A stretch of 49,959 bases of DNA from Rhodobiaceae bacterium (GCA_028278505.1 JANQEG010000096.1:1-49959), one strand, 5' to 3'; counted from the first letter of the stretch, positions 1-9,290 are shown. Notes: a model not told the origin generated them from the sequence alone. Numbers and translations are program-made.

Positions 1-246
1 TGTCATCTGCCATTGTGAATTGAAGCGTCGACTGACAGAACAAGCGCCAACATTGGCGGACCGGCCAATGGACACCCGCTTTCGCGGGTGAGGTGCCAAA
101 CGGCTCGCTATGCGCGCAGGTTTTTGCGCCGAGAGCGGCGCAAATCGGCAAGACGGGTGACTCTCATAGCTTTGTGGGGAGGGTAATCCAGCGGCAACCC
201 CGCCGATTCAGTCCCGAGCAAAACTCGCTGAACTGACCTTGGCGCC
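1..246. other. Intergenic left edge with short palindromes
   Basis: No gene is visible. Positions 69-95 hold a REP-like hairpin (ACCCGC, loop, GCGGGT, followed by GAGGTG) that recurs nearly unchanged at about 44028-44055 and as a half copy near 7858-7871. Positions 108-165 contain short inverted GC-rich stretches without a recognisable RNA family. Confidence 0.6.
207..232 (-). terminator. Possible hairpin terminator after the DUF4175 gene
   Basis: TTCAG (207-211) and CGAG (215-218) pair with CTCG (224-227) and CTGAA (228-232) around an A-rich loop. This lies 15 bases downstream of the stop of the minus-strand gene ending at 247. There is no T-run, so it would be at best a weak or Rho-assisted terminator. 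Confidence 0.25.
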
Positions 247-2778
247 TCAGTAGCGGTCGAGCAGCCGTTCCAGATAGTTGCGTTCGAGCTCGAAGCGCTC
301 GCGCTCGCTGAGCCGGCGGCGGATTTCCTCGAGGATTTCGCGGGCGCGCTCGGCGTCGATTTCGTCGGGAACCTTGACGCTTTCGCCGAATTGGGGGCCG
401 CGGGTGCGCTGTGGCCGGCCGAGCGGGTCGGTATCGTCCTCCCCGGCGCCGATCCGTCCTTGCTGCGCCGCCTGCCGGTTGGCGAGTTCCTCGGCGAGAC
501 CGGCCGCGCCTTCGCGCAGGTTTTCGATCGCCGAGGACTGATCCTGCACCGCCGCGCCGGGCTGGCCGCGGCCGAGTTCTTCGCCGGCCCGGCCCATGTC
601 GCCCTCGGCGCGACCGAGACCGCGGCCGGGATCGATGCCGCCTTGCTGAAGCTGCTGCAGCAGGTCCTGCAGCGCCTGCTGCAGCGCCTGCTGGCCCTGC
701 TGCAACTGGCCGAGCTCGCCCTGATTGCCGTTCTGCTGCGGCTGCTCGCCGCCGCGCTCGCCGGGCTGCTGCCGGCCCTGGTCGGGCGCCATGCGGAAGG
801 TGCGGTCCATCAGGTCCTGCTGGCGCCGGATCATGTCGCGGAGCTCCTGCAACGCTTCCTGCATCTGGCGCATCTGCGGGTCCGGTGCCGTCGCCATCCG
901 GCCGGTGCGCAGATTCTCCAGCATGCGCTGCATTTCGGAGAGCATCTGCCGGGCCGCATCGCGGGCGCCGCTCTTGGCCAGGTTTTCCATCTGCCGCAAC
1001 ATGCGTTCGAAATCGTCCGGGCGCATGATCTGTGCGTTCGGATCGGGCGCCGCCATATGGGGATTGCGCATCGCCTGTTCGGCCAGTTCGCGGAAATAGT
1101 CGTTCAACGCCTGGCGCAATTCGGCCATCAGGCGCTCGATCTCCTCATCCGAGGCGCCGCGCTCCAGCGCCTCCATCAGCCGCTGCTGGGCATCGCGGAG
1201 CGCCTGTTCGGCAAACGACAGATCGCCGTCCTCAATGCCGATGGCGATCTCCCACAAGAGGTCGACGACGTCGCGCAGATCATCGTCGTCTACCGCATTC
1301 AAAAGCCGGTAACGGACGGCGCGCAGGGCCAGATAGACGCCCTTTTCCGGCATGTACCGGTCGGGGAAGAGGGTCAGCGCGTCGAGCGCATCGGTGACCT
1401 TGCCGACCTTGTTGGCATCGAGCGCCAGCCGCCGGCGCTCATGCACCAGCGCGCGGGCGAGCGGCTTGGAGAATGGCCGCTGCGGCAGGGCGAAGCGGAG
1501 CCGGTCGCTGCGTCCCTCCTGCCCCGCCTCGTCCCGGGCGATCAACGTCATGGTCACGGTGCCGCCGGCCCAGGGGTGGCGCGTCAGGTCGCGGATCGTG
1601 CGGCCGCGGCCGTTGCGCGTGCGCGCCTGCGGCAGCGACAGCGACAGTTCCGGCGCGCCATAGAGCGGCCGCGGTTCGTCCGCTCCCGCAGCGGCTTTTT
1701 CGTCATCCGGCTGGGCGAATTCGGCGGCGGCGGAGACGACGCCGTAATCGTCCTCGATCGCATAGACGAGTTCGATGGCGCCGCGGGCAAGCCCGGCCGG
1801 ATTGTCGAGGGCGCGGATTTCCGGATTGCGATCCGGCTCGACGGCGAACGTCCAGGCGGTGATCCGGTCGCGGCCGCGCATGACGGTAACGGTCGCATCC
1901 TTAAGCAATTCGAGGCGATGCTCGGCCGGGGCGGCGTCGGGCGTTGCCTCGGGTTTGCCGGCGGCAACCGGTTGCACGGTCTCTTCGCGGCCCTCGCTCT
2001 GAGCGGTGACCGCAAGGCCGCTGCCGCCGCTGAAGCGGACGACGAGGACGCTGCCTTCGGGTACCGCATGCTGTGCCGGGCCGGCGGCGGCGATCGGCCC
2101 GGTCAGGAAGATCGGCGCCTTGCCGGTATAGACCGGCGGCGTCACCCAGGCATCGATGCGCGTCGCCACGATCTCGGCGCGCCCGGGCGGCTGGAACGCC
2201 GCCAGGACGCGCCCAAGGCGCTCCTCGCCGGCATAGAAATAGCCGACCACGAGCACGAGCACGAGCAGCGCCCGCAGGGCCAGCGGATCGAGGCGATCGA
2301 CGCGGGGCGAGGGGATGCCCGCCGACAGGCCTTTAAGCCGCGCCGCCATGCGCCGCAGATGCGCCGCCCACAGGGCTTTTGTGGCGTGGCCGGAGGCCGC
2401 GTCGGCGAGCCTGTCTTCGAGCGCGGTGATCGGGCGATGGTCGAGCCGGCTGACCGTTTCAATGCGCCGCAAGGCGTCGTCGCGCGAGGGCAGGCGCAGC
2501 CGGACCGGGATGCGGATAAGCACCCATGCGAAGGCAAGGCCGAAAAGACCGAGAAGGGCGAGCCGCAGCCACTCAAACGGCAACAGAAAGAGGCCGAACC
2601 AGGCGGCGGCGAAGAAACCGCCGATGACCGCAAGGACGGGAACGAACAGCGGCCATAGCCGTTCCCAGAGAACGATCGTTCCTGCCCGCCGGATCAGGCG
2701 GTCGAGCCGCATCTGCGCGCCGGTCTTGGCAGTATCCGCCGATCCGCCGTTTGCGCCTGATCGCGGTTCACCGGTCAA
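247..2778 (-). CDS. TIGR02302/DUF4175 family membrane protein
   Basis: An 843-residue protein of the alphaproteobacterial DUF4175 (TIGR02302) family, whose biochemical role is not established. Hydrophobic segments lie at about residues 35-95 (two helices) and 165-185. A large, probably periplasmic region follows (about 195-430). The C-terminal half is helical and charged, with a strongly Gln-rich stretch around 665-725 and repeated amphipathic heptads suggesting coiled coil. It is the last gene of the run argH-lipoprotein-lysA-DUF4175 on this strand, 93 bases after lysA, an arrangement I recall as common in Hyphomicrobiales. The length fits the family. The opposite strand carries a long open frame here, which is a codon-bias shadow. 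Confidence 0.85.
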   Translation of the reverse strand: MTGEPRSGANGGSADTAKTGAQMRLDRLIRRAGTIVLWERLWPLFVPVLAVIGGFFAAAWFGLFLLPFEWLRLALLGLFGLAFAWVLIRIPVRLRLPSRDDALRRIETVSRLDHRPITALEDRLADAASGHATKALWAAHLRRMAARLKGLSAGIPSPRVDRLDPLALRALLVLVLVVGYFYAGEERLGRVLAAFQPPGRAEIVATRIDAWVTPPVYTGKAPIFLTGPIAAAGPAQHAVPEGSVLVVRFSGGSGLAVTAQSEGREETVQPVAAGKPEATPDAAPAEHRLELLKDATVTVMRGRDRITAWTFAVEPDRNPEIRALDNPAGLARGAIELVYAIEDDYGVVSAAAEFAQPDDEKAAAGADEPRPLYGAPELSLSLPQARTRNGRGRTIRDLTRHPWAGGTVTMTLIARDEAGQEGRSDRLRFALPQRPFSKPLARALVHERRRLALDANKVGKVTDALDALTLFPDRYMPEKGVYLALRAVRYRLLNAVDDDDLRDVVDLLWEIAIGIEDGDLSFAEQALRDAQQRLMEALERGASDEEIERLMAELRQALNDYFRELAEQAMRNPHMAAPDPNAQIMRPDDFERMLRQMENLAKSGARDAARQMLSEMQRMLENLRTGRMATAPDPQMRQMQEALQELRDMIRRQQDLMDRTFRMAPDQGRQQPGERGGEQPQQNGNQGELGQLQQGQQALQQALQDLLQQLQQGGIDPGRGLGRAEGDMGRAGEELGRGQPGAAVQDQSSAIENLREGAAGLAEELANRQAAQQGRIGAGEDDTDPLGRPQRTRGPQFGESVKVPDEIDAERAREILEEIRRRLSERERFELERNYLERLLDRY

Positions 2779-2871
2779 GCATTGATCCTCCTGCGTCGTC
2801 CGTTAGATACAGACAAACCGGAATCTAGCACGGAATTGTGGCCGGAGGAGAGATTCGGCAGGGTTTCCGGA

Positions 2872-4146
2872 TCAATCGTTTGCGAGCCAGGGCGGCAGCC
2901 GGTCGAGCCCGATCAGATCGTCATAGTCCGGGCGCGGCCGGACCACGTGATAGCGGTTGCCGTCGACCAGCACTTCAGGGACGAGAAGCCGCGAATTATA
3001 GGTGCTCGCCTGCACCGCGCCATAGGCGCCTGCCGACATGATCGCCAGCAGATCGCCGTCTTCGATCTGCGGCAACATCCGGTTATGGGCGAAGAAATCC
3101 CCGGTCTCGCAGACCGGGCCGACCACGTCGGCGACGAAGGCCGGCGCATCTGTCGCCGGTTCCCGGACCGGCCTGATCTCGTGATGGGCGTCGTAGAGCG
3201 TCGGGCGGATGAGATCGTTCATCGCCGCATCGACGATGACGAAGGTCTTGGCGTCGCCCTGTTTCAGATAGAGCACGCGGGTGACGAGGACGCCGGCATT
3301 GCCGGCGATCAGCCGACCGGGTTCGAAGATCACGCGGCAGTCGAGCTTTTTGACGTGGCGCTTGACGACGCGGGCATAGTCGGCCGGCACCGGCGGCGGA
3401 TCGGCGCCGTCGCCATAGGGAATGCCGAGGCCGCCGCCGAGGTCGATATGCTCGATGGTGTGGCCGTCGGCGCGCAGCCGACCGATCAGTTCGTCGAGCT
3501 TGGCGAACGCCGCATCGAACGGCTCGAGCGCGGTGATCTGGCTGCCGATATGCATGTCGATGCCGGTCACGCGGATACCGGCGAGTTCGGCTGCGCGGGC
3601 ATAGACCCGATGGGCGTCCTTCCAGGGAATGCCGAACTTGTTCTCCGCTTTGCCGGTGGTGATCTTGACGTGGGTGCGGGCGTCGACATCCGGATTGATT
3701 CTGAGCGACACCGGGGCGGTGCGCCCTTCCGCTGAGGCGATTTCGGAAAGCCGCTCGAGTTCCGGTTCCGATTCGACATTGAAGCAGAGGATGTTTTCGG
3801 CGAGACCGAAGCGCAGTTCGTCGTCGGTTTTGCCGATGCCGGAAAAGACGATGCGCTCGGGCGGAATGCCGGCGGCGAGCGCCCGCCGCAATTCGCCTTC
3901 CGAGACCACGTCGGCGCCGGCGCCCTGCTGCGCCAGCGTGGCGATCACCGCCTGGTTGGAATTCGCCTTCATGGCGTAGGCAATGAGCGCATCGATGTCG
4001 GCGAAGGCGTCGATGAAAAGCTGAAAGTGGCGGCGCAGGGTCGCGCTCGAATAGCAGTAGAACGGCGTGCCGATCTCGGCGGCGATGCCGGCCACCGCGA
4101 CGTCTTCGGCGTAGAGCGCGCCGTCCCGGTAAGCGAAATAATGCAC
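2872..4146 (-). CDS. lysA: Diaminopimelate decarboxylase
   Basis: PLP enzyme that decarboxylates meso-diaminopimelate to L-lysine, the last step of lysine synthesis; cytosolic. Fold III decarboxylase signatures are visible: the PLP lysine in YAMKAN near residue 58, the glycine-rich phosphate loop GGGLGIPY near 238, and the CETGD motif near 343 that supplies the active-site cysteine across the dimer. From the GTG at 4146 the protein is 424 residues, the usual length, and begins VHYFAYRDG like its homologues. GGAG lies about ten bases upstream. An ATG at 4191 would add 15 residues of non-conserved sequence. It follows the small lipoprotein gene but is separated from it by a ~300-base stretch holding palindromic repeats. 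Confidence 0.95.
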   Translation of the reverse strand: MHYFAYRDGALYAEDVAVAGIAAEIGTPFYCYSSATLRRHFQLFIDAFADIDALIAYAMKANSNQAVIATLAQQGAGADVVSEGELRRALAAGIPPERIVFSGIGKTDDELRFGLAENILCFNVESEPELERLSEIASAEGRTAPVSLRINPDVDARTHVKITTGKAENKFGIPWKDAHRVYARAAELAGIRVTGIDMHIGSQITALEPFDAAFAKLDELIGRLRADGHTIEHIDLGGGLGIPYGDGADPPPVPADYARVVKRHVKKLDCRVIFEPGRLIAGNAGVLVTRVLYLKQGDAKTFVIVDAAMNDLIRPTLYDAHHEIRPVREPATDAPAFVADVVGPVCETGDFFAHNRMLPQIEDGDLLAIMSAGAYGAVQASTYNSRLLVPEVLVDGNRYHVVRPRPDYDDLIGLDRLPPWLAND

Positions 4147-4238
4147 GGGCCTATGGCTCCGGTTTCGTTCGCCGCACACGACGCGACACAAATGTCGGCA
4201 CCATGCCGGACGTTCGGATCAAGACGGCGGCCTCGGCC

Positions 4239-4353
4239 CCCCTCACCCTGTCCCTCTCCCCAGCGGGGAGAGGGGACGAAAGCCGCAACGCACTGAAGAC
4301 CCTCACCTCTCCCCTCTGGGGAGAGGTCGGCCCGCAAGGGCCGGGTGAGGGGG
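4239..4353. repeat. Palindromic repeat cluster (CCCCTCA...TGAGGGG family)
   Basis: The left half is CCCCTCACCC followed by a CCCTCTCCCC/GGGGAGAGGG hairpin. The right half is CTCTCCCC/GGGGAGAGG, a GGCCC/GGGCC hairpin, and GGGTGAGGGGG. The outer ends are inverted to each other. It fills most of the 297-base gap between the lipoprotein gene and lysA, and no gene is visible in that gap. It would form strong hairpins in the argH-lysA transcript. The same family recurs at about 22094, 25197, 40141, 43707 and 48241. Confidence 0.85.
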
Positions 4354-4443
4354 TCGGGCGGTTGTCGGCGTTCTCTGTTTGGCCGCTAAGCAAGGCGGTT
4401 ATGACCATAGTTTCCATGCGTCGTGTGGTGTGCGGTCGCCGGC

Positions 4444-4623
4444 TCAGAGCAGGGGATCGAGAACGAAAGGCTTGTTCGGCCGCTCGCCGGGCTCGACCGG
4501 TGCGGGCGGCGGCTCCTTGTCAACACCGGGCGGCGGTTCGGGCGAACCCCGGCGGCCGCAGCCGGCGACAGCGATTGCCAGCATCAGGGTGCCGGTCAGG
4601 ACAAGTACGGCGCGTTTCGACAT
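4444..4623 (-). CDS. Small lipoprotein (LptM/YifL-like)
   Basis: A 59-residue lipoprotein. It starts MSKRAVLVL, has one hydrophobic segment, and a lipobox VAGC at about residues 18-21, directly followed by GRRG and a Pro/Glu-rich tail. CGxxG just after the lipidated cysteine is typical of the LptM (YifL) family, whose E. coli member assists maturation of the LPS translocon LptDE. The position between argH and lysA matches what I recall of other alphaproteobacteria. The ATG at 4623 is preferred over one at 4668, because only the former puts the signal peptide at the N-terminus. Functional assignment beyond lipoprotein is inference. Confidence 0.75.
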   Translation of the reverse strand: MSKRAVLVLTGTLMLAIAVAGCGRRGSPEPPPGVDKEPPPAPVEPGERPNKPFVLDPLL

Positions 4624-4719
4624 CGGCGATGACCATCTGTTGGGCGCGGGAACCTTACCGGCATACATAACCCATTGTGGACGCGGGTTGAACCGGTTCG
4701 TTCGGCGATTCGCTCACCC

Positions 4720-6120
4720 TTATGCCCGCATCTTCGCCTCGCGGGCGAGCCGCTTCATCCAGGCGCGCGCGGCGCGGCGGACATTGGCCGGCGCCGTGCC
4801 GCCGAAACTGGTGCGGCTCTTCACCGATTTCTCCACCGAGAGCACGGAAAAGACGTCTTCGGTAATGCGCGGCTCGACGGCCTGCATGTCGGCGAGCGGC
4901 AGCCGGTCGAGCGGCTTTCCATTGTCGGCGGCCTTGGCGACGATCGCGCCGGTGACGTGATGCGCGTCGCGGAACGGCAGGCCGAGCACCCGGACCAGCC
5001 AGTCGGCGAGATCGGTCGCGGTCGAATGGCCGCTGCCGGCCGCCTTCTTCATCGCCTTGGCGTCGACCTCCATGTCGGCGATCATGCCGGTGGTCGCGGC
5101 AACGACGATCTCGAAGGCATCGAGGGCGTCGAAGGCCGGTTCCTTGTCCTCCTGCATGTCCTTGGAATAGGCGAGCGGCAGGCCCTTCATGACGACGAGC
5201 AGCGCGTTTAGGGCGCCGATGATGCGGCCGGTCTTGGCGCGCACCAGTTCGGCGGCGTCCGGGTTGCGCTTCTGCGGCATGATCGAGGAGCCGGTCGTGA
5301 ACCGGTCCGACAGCCGGACGAAGCCGAACTGGGCCGTGCACCAGATCACCAGTTCCTCGGCCAGCCGCGACAGATGCATGGCCGCGATCGATGCCGCGGC
5401 CAGCGTCTCGATGACGAAGTCGCGGTCGGAGACCGCATCGAGCGAATTGGCCGCGGGCCGGTCGAAGCCGAGCGCCTTGGCGGTCTGTTCCCGGTCGATC
5501 GGAAACGAGGTGCCGGCGAGCGCGGCGGCGCCGAGCGGGCATTCGTTGAGCCGTCTGCGGGCATCGGCGAAGCGGCCGCGGTCGCGGCCGAGCATTTCCA
5601 CATAGGCCATGAGATGATGGCCGAAGGTTACCGGCTGCGCCGACTGCAAATGGGTGAAGCCGGGCATCACGGTGGCGGCGTTTTCGAGCGCCTTTTCGGC
5701 GAGCGCGCCCTGCAGGCCGGCAAGCGCTGCGTCGATACCGTCGATGACATCGCGGATGTAGAGCCGGAAGTCGGTGGCGATCTGGTCGTTCCTGGACCGC
5801 GCGGTGTGGAGCCGGCCGGCGGCCGGGCCGATCAGATCGGCGAGTCGCGCCTCGATGTTCATGTGGATGTCTTCAAGGGCGCGGGAGAATTCGAATTCAC
5901 CGGCGGCGATCTCTGACAGAATCGTGTCTAGACCTTGAACGATCTTTTCGGCATCTTCCCGGCCGACAATGCCGGTTTCGGCAAGCATGGTCACATGCGC
6001 CCTGGAGCCGGCAATGTCCTGGGCGTAGAGACGCCGATCGAAATCGATCGAGGCGTTGATTTCCTCCAATATGGCGTCCGGTTGCTGGGTGAACCGACCG
6101 CCCCACATTTTGTTGCCCAT
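4720..6120 (-). CDS. argH: Argininosuccinate lyase
   Basis: Catalyses argininosuccinate to arginine plus fumarate, the last step of arginine synthesis; a cytosolic homotetramer. The 466-residue length is normal. Fumarase/aspartase superfamily signatures are present in order: HTARSRNDQ near residue 105, [11 protein letters not shown] near 155, and the flexible catalytic loop [11 protein letters not shown] near 280. It is the first gene of the argH-lipoprotein-lysA run. Its start codon lies only 30 bases from the divergent tlpA start, so its promoter must overlap the opposite gene. Confidence 0.97.
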   Translation of the reverse strand: MGNKMWGGRFTQQPDAILEEINASIDFDRRLYAQDIAGSRAHVTMLAETGIVGREDAEKIVQGLDTILSEIAAGEFEFSRALEDIHMNIEARLADLIGPAAGRLHTARSRNDQIATDFRLYIRDVIDGIDAALAGLQGALAEKALENAATVMPGFTHLQSAQPVTFGHHLMAYVEMLGRDRGRFADARRRLNECPLGAAALAGTSFPIDREQTAKALGFDRPAANSLDAVSDRDFVIETLAAASIAAMHLSRLAEELVIWCTAQFGFVRLSDRFTTGSSIMPQKRNPDAAELVRAKTGRIIGALNALLVVMKGLPLAYSKDMQEDKEPAFDALDAFEIVVAATTGMIADMEVDAKAMKKAAGSGHSTATDLADWLVRVLGLPFRDAHHVTGAIVAKAADNGKPLDRLPLADMQAVEPRITEDVFSVLSVEKSVKSRTSFGGTAPANVRRAARAWMKRLAREAKMRA

Positions 6121-6150
6121 GACCTTGCAGTCTCCGGAGGTGTCCTGGCG

Positions 6151-6798
6151 ATGAACGACGCGCCCGCTGGCAAATCACGGCTCGTCCGCACGATCGTGGC
6201 GACGGCGCTCGCCGGGGCCGTCGCCGGCCTTGTGGCGGTATACGTGATCGGCGGCGGTGAACGCAACGATGCGGCGACACTAGCGTGCGCCGCGGCGACC
6301 ACGCGGGCGGCCGAACTGGCGCCGCTCGTCACCGGTGAGATCGGCGCCTTCCTGGTCGCCGAGGCGCCGGCCAATGTCGCCGATCTTGGCTTTGCCGACG
6401 CCGATGGCGTCGCGCGCACGATTGCGGATTGGAAAGGCCGGGCGGTGCTGCTCAACCTCTGGGCCACCTGGTGTGCGCCGTGCCGGCGGGAAATGCCGGC
6501 GCTCGACCGCTTGCAGACGGCGCTCGGCGGCGATGATTTCGAGGTCGTCGCCGTCAATATCGACACCCGCGGCATAGACAAACCGAATCGCTTTCTCGAC
6601 GAGATATCGGTCAATGCGCTCGCCCGCTATTTCGACCAGTCCGCCGACATTTTTAAGACGCTGCGCGGCCGCGGCCTCGCGCCGGGCATGCCGACGACGC
6701 TGCTGATCGACCGCGACGGCTGCGTGCTCGGCCATCTCGCCGGTGCGGCGGAATGGGATTCGGACGACGCAAAGGTGCTGATCAAAAAGGCGCTTTGA
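6151..6798 (+). CDS. tlpA: TlpA-like membrane-anchored thioredoxin
   Basis: A periplasmic thiol-disulfide oxidoreductase of the TlpA/ResA group, likely a reductant for cytochrome c maturation or copper-site assembly; 215 residues. Residues 12-34 form an N-terminal membrane anchor. The thioredoxin-fold domain starts near residue 80 and carries the active site WCAPC at 107-111 and the cis-proline motif GMPTT near 180. The ATG at 6151 has CCGGAGG about ten bases upstream. The frame stays open to 5935, but that upstream part runs antisense through argH and is rejected. Divergent from argH, as I recall for several rhizobial genomes. Confidence 0.92.
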   Translation: MNDAPAGKSRLVRTIVATALAGAVAGLVAVYVIGGGERNDAATLACAAATTRAAELAPLVTGEIGAFLVAEAPANVADLGFADADGVARTIADWKGRAVLLNLWATWCAPCRREMPALDRLQTALGGDDFEVVAVNIDTRGIDKPNRFLDEISVNALARYFDQSADIFKTLRGRGLAPGMPTTLLIDRDGCVLGHLAGAAEWDSDDAKVLIKKAL

Positions 6799-6809
6799 AC
6801 CCTTTAGTG

Positions 6810-7622
6810 TCAGTGTTCGCGGCGGGCGAGAACGAGCTGGCCCGGCACCGGCACGCCCTCCTCATAGCGCACGACGATCGGTTCGATCGCGACGACCGTG
6901 AAGCCGGTTTCCGCAAGGGATTGCCGGAGATAGGCCTCGGCATGGGCAAAACGCTGCTTTGCGCCGACCATGAAGGGCTGATCACCCATGACATCTTCCG
7001 GCAGGGACTCGGTTGAAAACGAAAACATGCCGTTGTTGGCGAGGTGCGCCGCGGCGGCCTTAAAAAGCGCCTCGACACCGCCCAGATAGGGCAGCACGTC
7101 GGTGGCGACGATCAGATCCCAGACGCCGTCGGCCCGCTCCAGGAACCGGACCGCCTCGCCGACGAAGAGGTCGGCGTAGAGTTCGCGCTCATGGGCCATC
7201 TCGATCATCTTCTCGGACAGATCGACGCCGGTCAGGTGATCGGCGATGTCGTGAAGCGCCGCACCGGCAAGCCCGGTGCCGCAGCCAAGGTCGAGGACGC
7301 GGGCGTATGGCCCGGGCGCCTGCCGGTCGAGCAGGGCGCGAACCCGTTCGGGCACATCATAGCCAAGGCTGTCGACCAGGATCGTGTCGAAGATTTCGGC
7401 GTGCTGGTCGAACAGGGTCGCCACATAGGCTTCCGGGGCCCGCGGCGGCGTTTCGCCATGGCCGAGGCCGGCGAGGCGGATCGTGGCGCCGCCGTGATCG
7501 CGCGGATCGAGCCGAAGCATCTCGCGATAGGCCGAGGCCGCGGCGTCGGTCTCGCCGGCCTTTTCGGCGCGCAGCGCGCGCTCGTAAACGGCGGCAAGCT
7601 GCGTCTCTTCAAAATCGTCCAT
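6810..7622 (-). CDS. Class I SAM-dependent methyltransferase
   Basis: About 270 residues. The N-terminal ~50 residues are helical and TPR-like (repeated Ala/Tyr pattern with LRLDPRD). The Rossmann methyltransferase domain has motif I VLDLGCGTGLAG near residue 110 and motif II GVDLSEKM near 132. The substrate is unknown; TPR-methyltransferase proteins of this type are annotated only generically. The start at 7622 (MDDFEETQ) fits the folded N-terminus; an alternative ATG at 7667 would add 15 polar residues. Neither has a strong ribosome-binding site. It converges with tlpA, with 11 bases between the stops. Confidence 0.8.
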   Translation of the reverse strand: MDDFEETQLAAVYERALRAEKAGETDAAASAYREMLRLDPRDHGGATIRLAGLGHGETPPRAPEAYVATLFDQHAEIFDTILVDSLGYDVPERVRALLDRQAPGPYARVLDLGCGTGLAGAALHDIADHLTGVDLSEKMIEMAHERELYADLFVGEAVRFLERADGVWDLIVATDVLPYLGGVEALFKAAAAHLANNGMFSFSTESLPEDVMGDQPFMVGAKQRFAHAEAYLRQSLAETGFTVVAIEPIVVRYEEGVPVPGQLVLARREH

Positions 7623-7698
7623 GGCGCTGTCTCGGCTCAAGGCTGATCGACCGTGATCGCTATTCATAATCTTGCAGAGGACGGGACGCCATCGTTGC

Positions 7699-7751
7699 CA
7701 TTAACTCGGTCCATAGCGGTAAGGAGAACACCGCCGCGTCGGCTCGCGCAA
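7699..7751 (+). repeat. 53-base dispersed repeat, copy 1
   Basis: Contains AACTCGGTCCATAGCGGTAA and a GC-rich tail. It aligns without gaps to 43658-43710, with roughly ten mismatches counted by eye. Both copies lie in long gene-free regions that also hold REP-like hairpins. Confidence 0.75.
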
Positions 7752-7986
7752 GCCTCCGTAAAAGGGATTCTTCTGCGAAACAGGGGCAATGTCGGCAGGC
7801 GGCTTCATTGCGGAAAGGCCTTATTGGATTCCCGTCCCCGCCTGCGCGGGGACAGGCTTTTCACGGGCGAGGTGGAGTTGGATGGACGGATGTTGGCCGG
7901 AAGTCCGGTTTTTCTCCGGACCCTCACCCCCGACCCCTCATCAGCTAAGCGAACGGGAGCGCATAGCCATCGAGCCTCTCCTGCCG

Positions 7987-8001
7987 TGATGACAATCATC
8001 A
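7987..8001. promoter_or_regulatory. Iron-box-like palindrome (distal)
   Basis: TGATGA-CAA-TCATCA, a perfect 6-3-6 inverted repeat. Its core ATGACAATCAT is the exact reverse complement of the core ATGATTGTCAT in the proximal box at 8094-8104. It could be a second operator for an iron regulator (Fur, Irr or Mur class), or a remnant. Confidence 0.45.
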
Positions 8002-8090
8002 GGTCTTCCCGGCCATCGCGTTCACCGCCGAGATTCGGAGCGGAATTCGGCAACAGGATTCGATAAATCGGAAATCAGTTCTTGCTATTG

Positions 8091-8109
8091 CGAATGATTG
8101 TCATTATCA
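8091..8109. promoter_or_regulatory. Fur/Irr-type iron box before the ferric ABC transporter
   Basis: The segment reads GCGAATGATTGTCATTATC around 8091-8108, close to the classical Fur consensus GATAATGATAATCATTATC and its alphaproteobacterial relatives. It lies about 100 bases upstream of the substrate-binding protein gene, where repression by iron would be expected. Which regulator binds (Fur/Mur, Irr or another) cannot be decided from the sequence. Confidence 0.65.
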
Positions 8110-8205
8110 GTTCGGCCAGCCCGCGCTGTTGCCGACGAGCCTTCCTGGCTCTATCAGGTCCGCGCGTCCCAAGGTAAAGGCCTGTCGGCCGTAATGGAGA
8201 ACACA

Positions 8206-9234
8206 ATGACATTCAAGCGCTTTGCCCTTGGCGGTTTCGCCGCCCTTATCGCCCTGTCGGGATTTGCCGGTTCGGCGGCCGCAGACGAGGTCAACCTTTA
8301 TTCGGCCCGCAAGGAAGAGCTGATCAAGCCGTTGCTCGACCGGTTCACGGCCGATACCGGGATTACCGTCAATCTCGTCACCGGCAAGGCGGATGCGTTG
8401 CTGAAGCGGCTCGAAAGCGAGGGCATGAACTCGCCGGCCGATCTGCTGCTGACGACCGATGCCGGGCGGCTGTTCCGCGCCAAGGCGGCGGGCGTGACCC
8501 AGGCTTTCGTCACCGACGCCATTTCAGAAAACATCCCCGAGCAGTATCGCGATCCGCAAGGACATTGGGTCGGGCTGTCGCTCAGGGCGCGCCCGATCCT
8601 CTATGCCAAGGACCGGGTCGATCCGACGATGCTGTCGACCTATGAGGATCTCGCCGATCCCAAGTGGAAGGGCAAGATCTGCATCCGCTCGTCGTCGAAC
8701 ATCTACAACCAGTCGCTCATCGCCTCGCTGATTGAGGCCCTCGGCGCGGAAGAGACGGAGAAATGGGCGACCGGCCTCGTCGCCAATTTCGCCCGCCCGC
8801 CGAAGGGTGGCGACCGCGATCAGATCAAGGCGGCGGCGGCCGGGCAGTGCGACATCGCGATTGCCAACACCTATTATCTGGCCGGTATGGCAACTTCCAA
8901 GGACGAGGCCCAGCGCGAGGCGGCGGCAAAGGTCGTGGTGTTCTGGCCGAACCAGGACGGCCGTGGCACCCATGTCAACGTCTCCGGCGCAGCGCTGACC
9001 AAGGCCGCCAAGAACACCGAAGCGGCGATCAAGCTGGTCGAGTTCATGACCACGGCAGAGTCGCAAGCATGGTACAGCGAGGCCAATGGCGAATACCCGG
9101 TTCGCGCCGGCGTGGCGAAAAGCCAGACGCTTCAGGCCTGGGGCGATTTCAAGGCCGATACCCTCAGCCTGGCCAAGCTCGGCGAGAACAATGGCGATGC
9201 GGTGCGATTGATGGATCGCGCCGGTTGGAAGTAA
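8206..9234 (+). CDS. fbpA: Ferric iron ABC transporter substrate-binding protein
   Basis: A periplasmic Fe3+-binding protein (FbpA/FutA/AfuA group), 342 residues. The signal peptide is residues 1-26, with cleavage after SAAA. The mature protein starts DEVNLYSARKEEL, typical of the family, and NTYYLAG near residue 220 supplies the tandem tyrosines that ligate iron. GGAGA ends five bases before the ATG at 8206. A longer frame to a TTG at 8098 runs through the iron box and is rejected. It heads the set 8206-12129 with permease and ATPase genes, preceded by a Fur-like box, so iron-regulated uptake is likely. Confidence 0.93.
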   Translation: MTFKRFALGGFAALIALSGFAGSAAADEVNLYSARKEELIKPLLDRFTADTGITVNLVTGKADALLKRLESEGMNSPADLLLTTDAGRLFRAKAAGVTQAFVTDAISENIPEQYRDPQGHWVGLSLRARPILYAKDRVDPTMLSTYEDLADPKWKGKICIRSSSNIYNQSLIASLIEALGAEETEKWATGLVANFARPPKGGDRDQIKAAAAGQCDIAIANTYYLAGMATSKDEAQREAAAKVVVFWPNQDGRGTHVNVSGAALTKAAKNTEAAIKLVEFMTTAESQAWYSEANGEYPVRAGVAKSQTLQAWGDFKADTLSLAKLGENNGDAVRLMDRAGWK

Positions 9235-9238
9235 AGAG

Positions 9239-9290
9239 GTCCGGCAAAGTCGCCGGACGGGTCGCCGAGCCGGCATCGGGCCGGTTCGGC
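9239..9290 (+). promoter_or_regulatory. Tandem hairpins after the substrate-binding protein gene
   Basis: GTCCGGC (9239-9245) pairs perfectly with GCCGGAC (9252-9258), starting four bases after the stop. A second hairpin, GCCGAGCCGGC with GCCGGTTCGGC, follows at 9264-9290. There is no T-run. Such hairpins commonly protect the upstream mRNA or cause partial termination, giving excess binding protein over permease. Confidence 0.5.

Larger units (their letters stand above)
7668..8205. other. 538-base intergenic region with repeats and iron boxes
   Basis: No gene is visible. From left to right it holds a 53-base dispersed repeat (7699-7751, second copy 43658-43710), a perfect hairpin GTCCCCGC/GCGGGGAC (7834-7853), a hairpin GTCCGG/CCGGAC near 7908-7925 next to a partial CCCTCACCCC repeat, and two iron-box-like palindromes at 7987-8001 and 8091-8109. 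The second box is the likely regulatory site for the ferric transporter starting at 8206. Confidence 0.7.

Noticed and set aside
391-2658. 755-codon plus-strand open frame
   Set aside because: Antisense to the DUF4175 gene; composition follows the third-position GC bias of the real gene and shows no domain.
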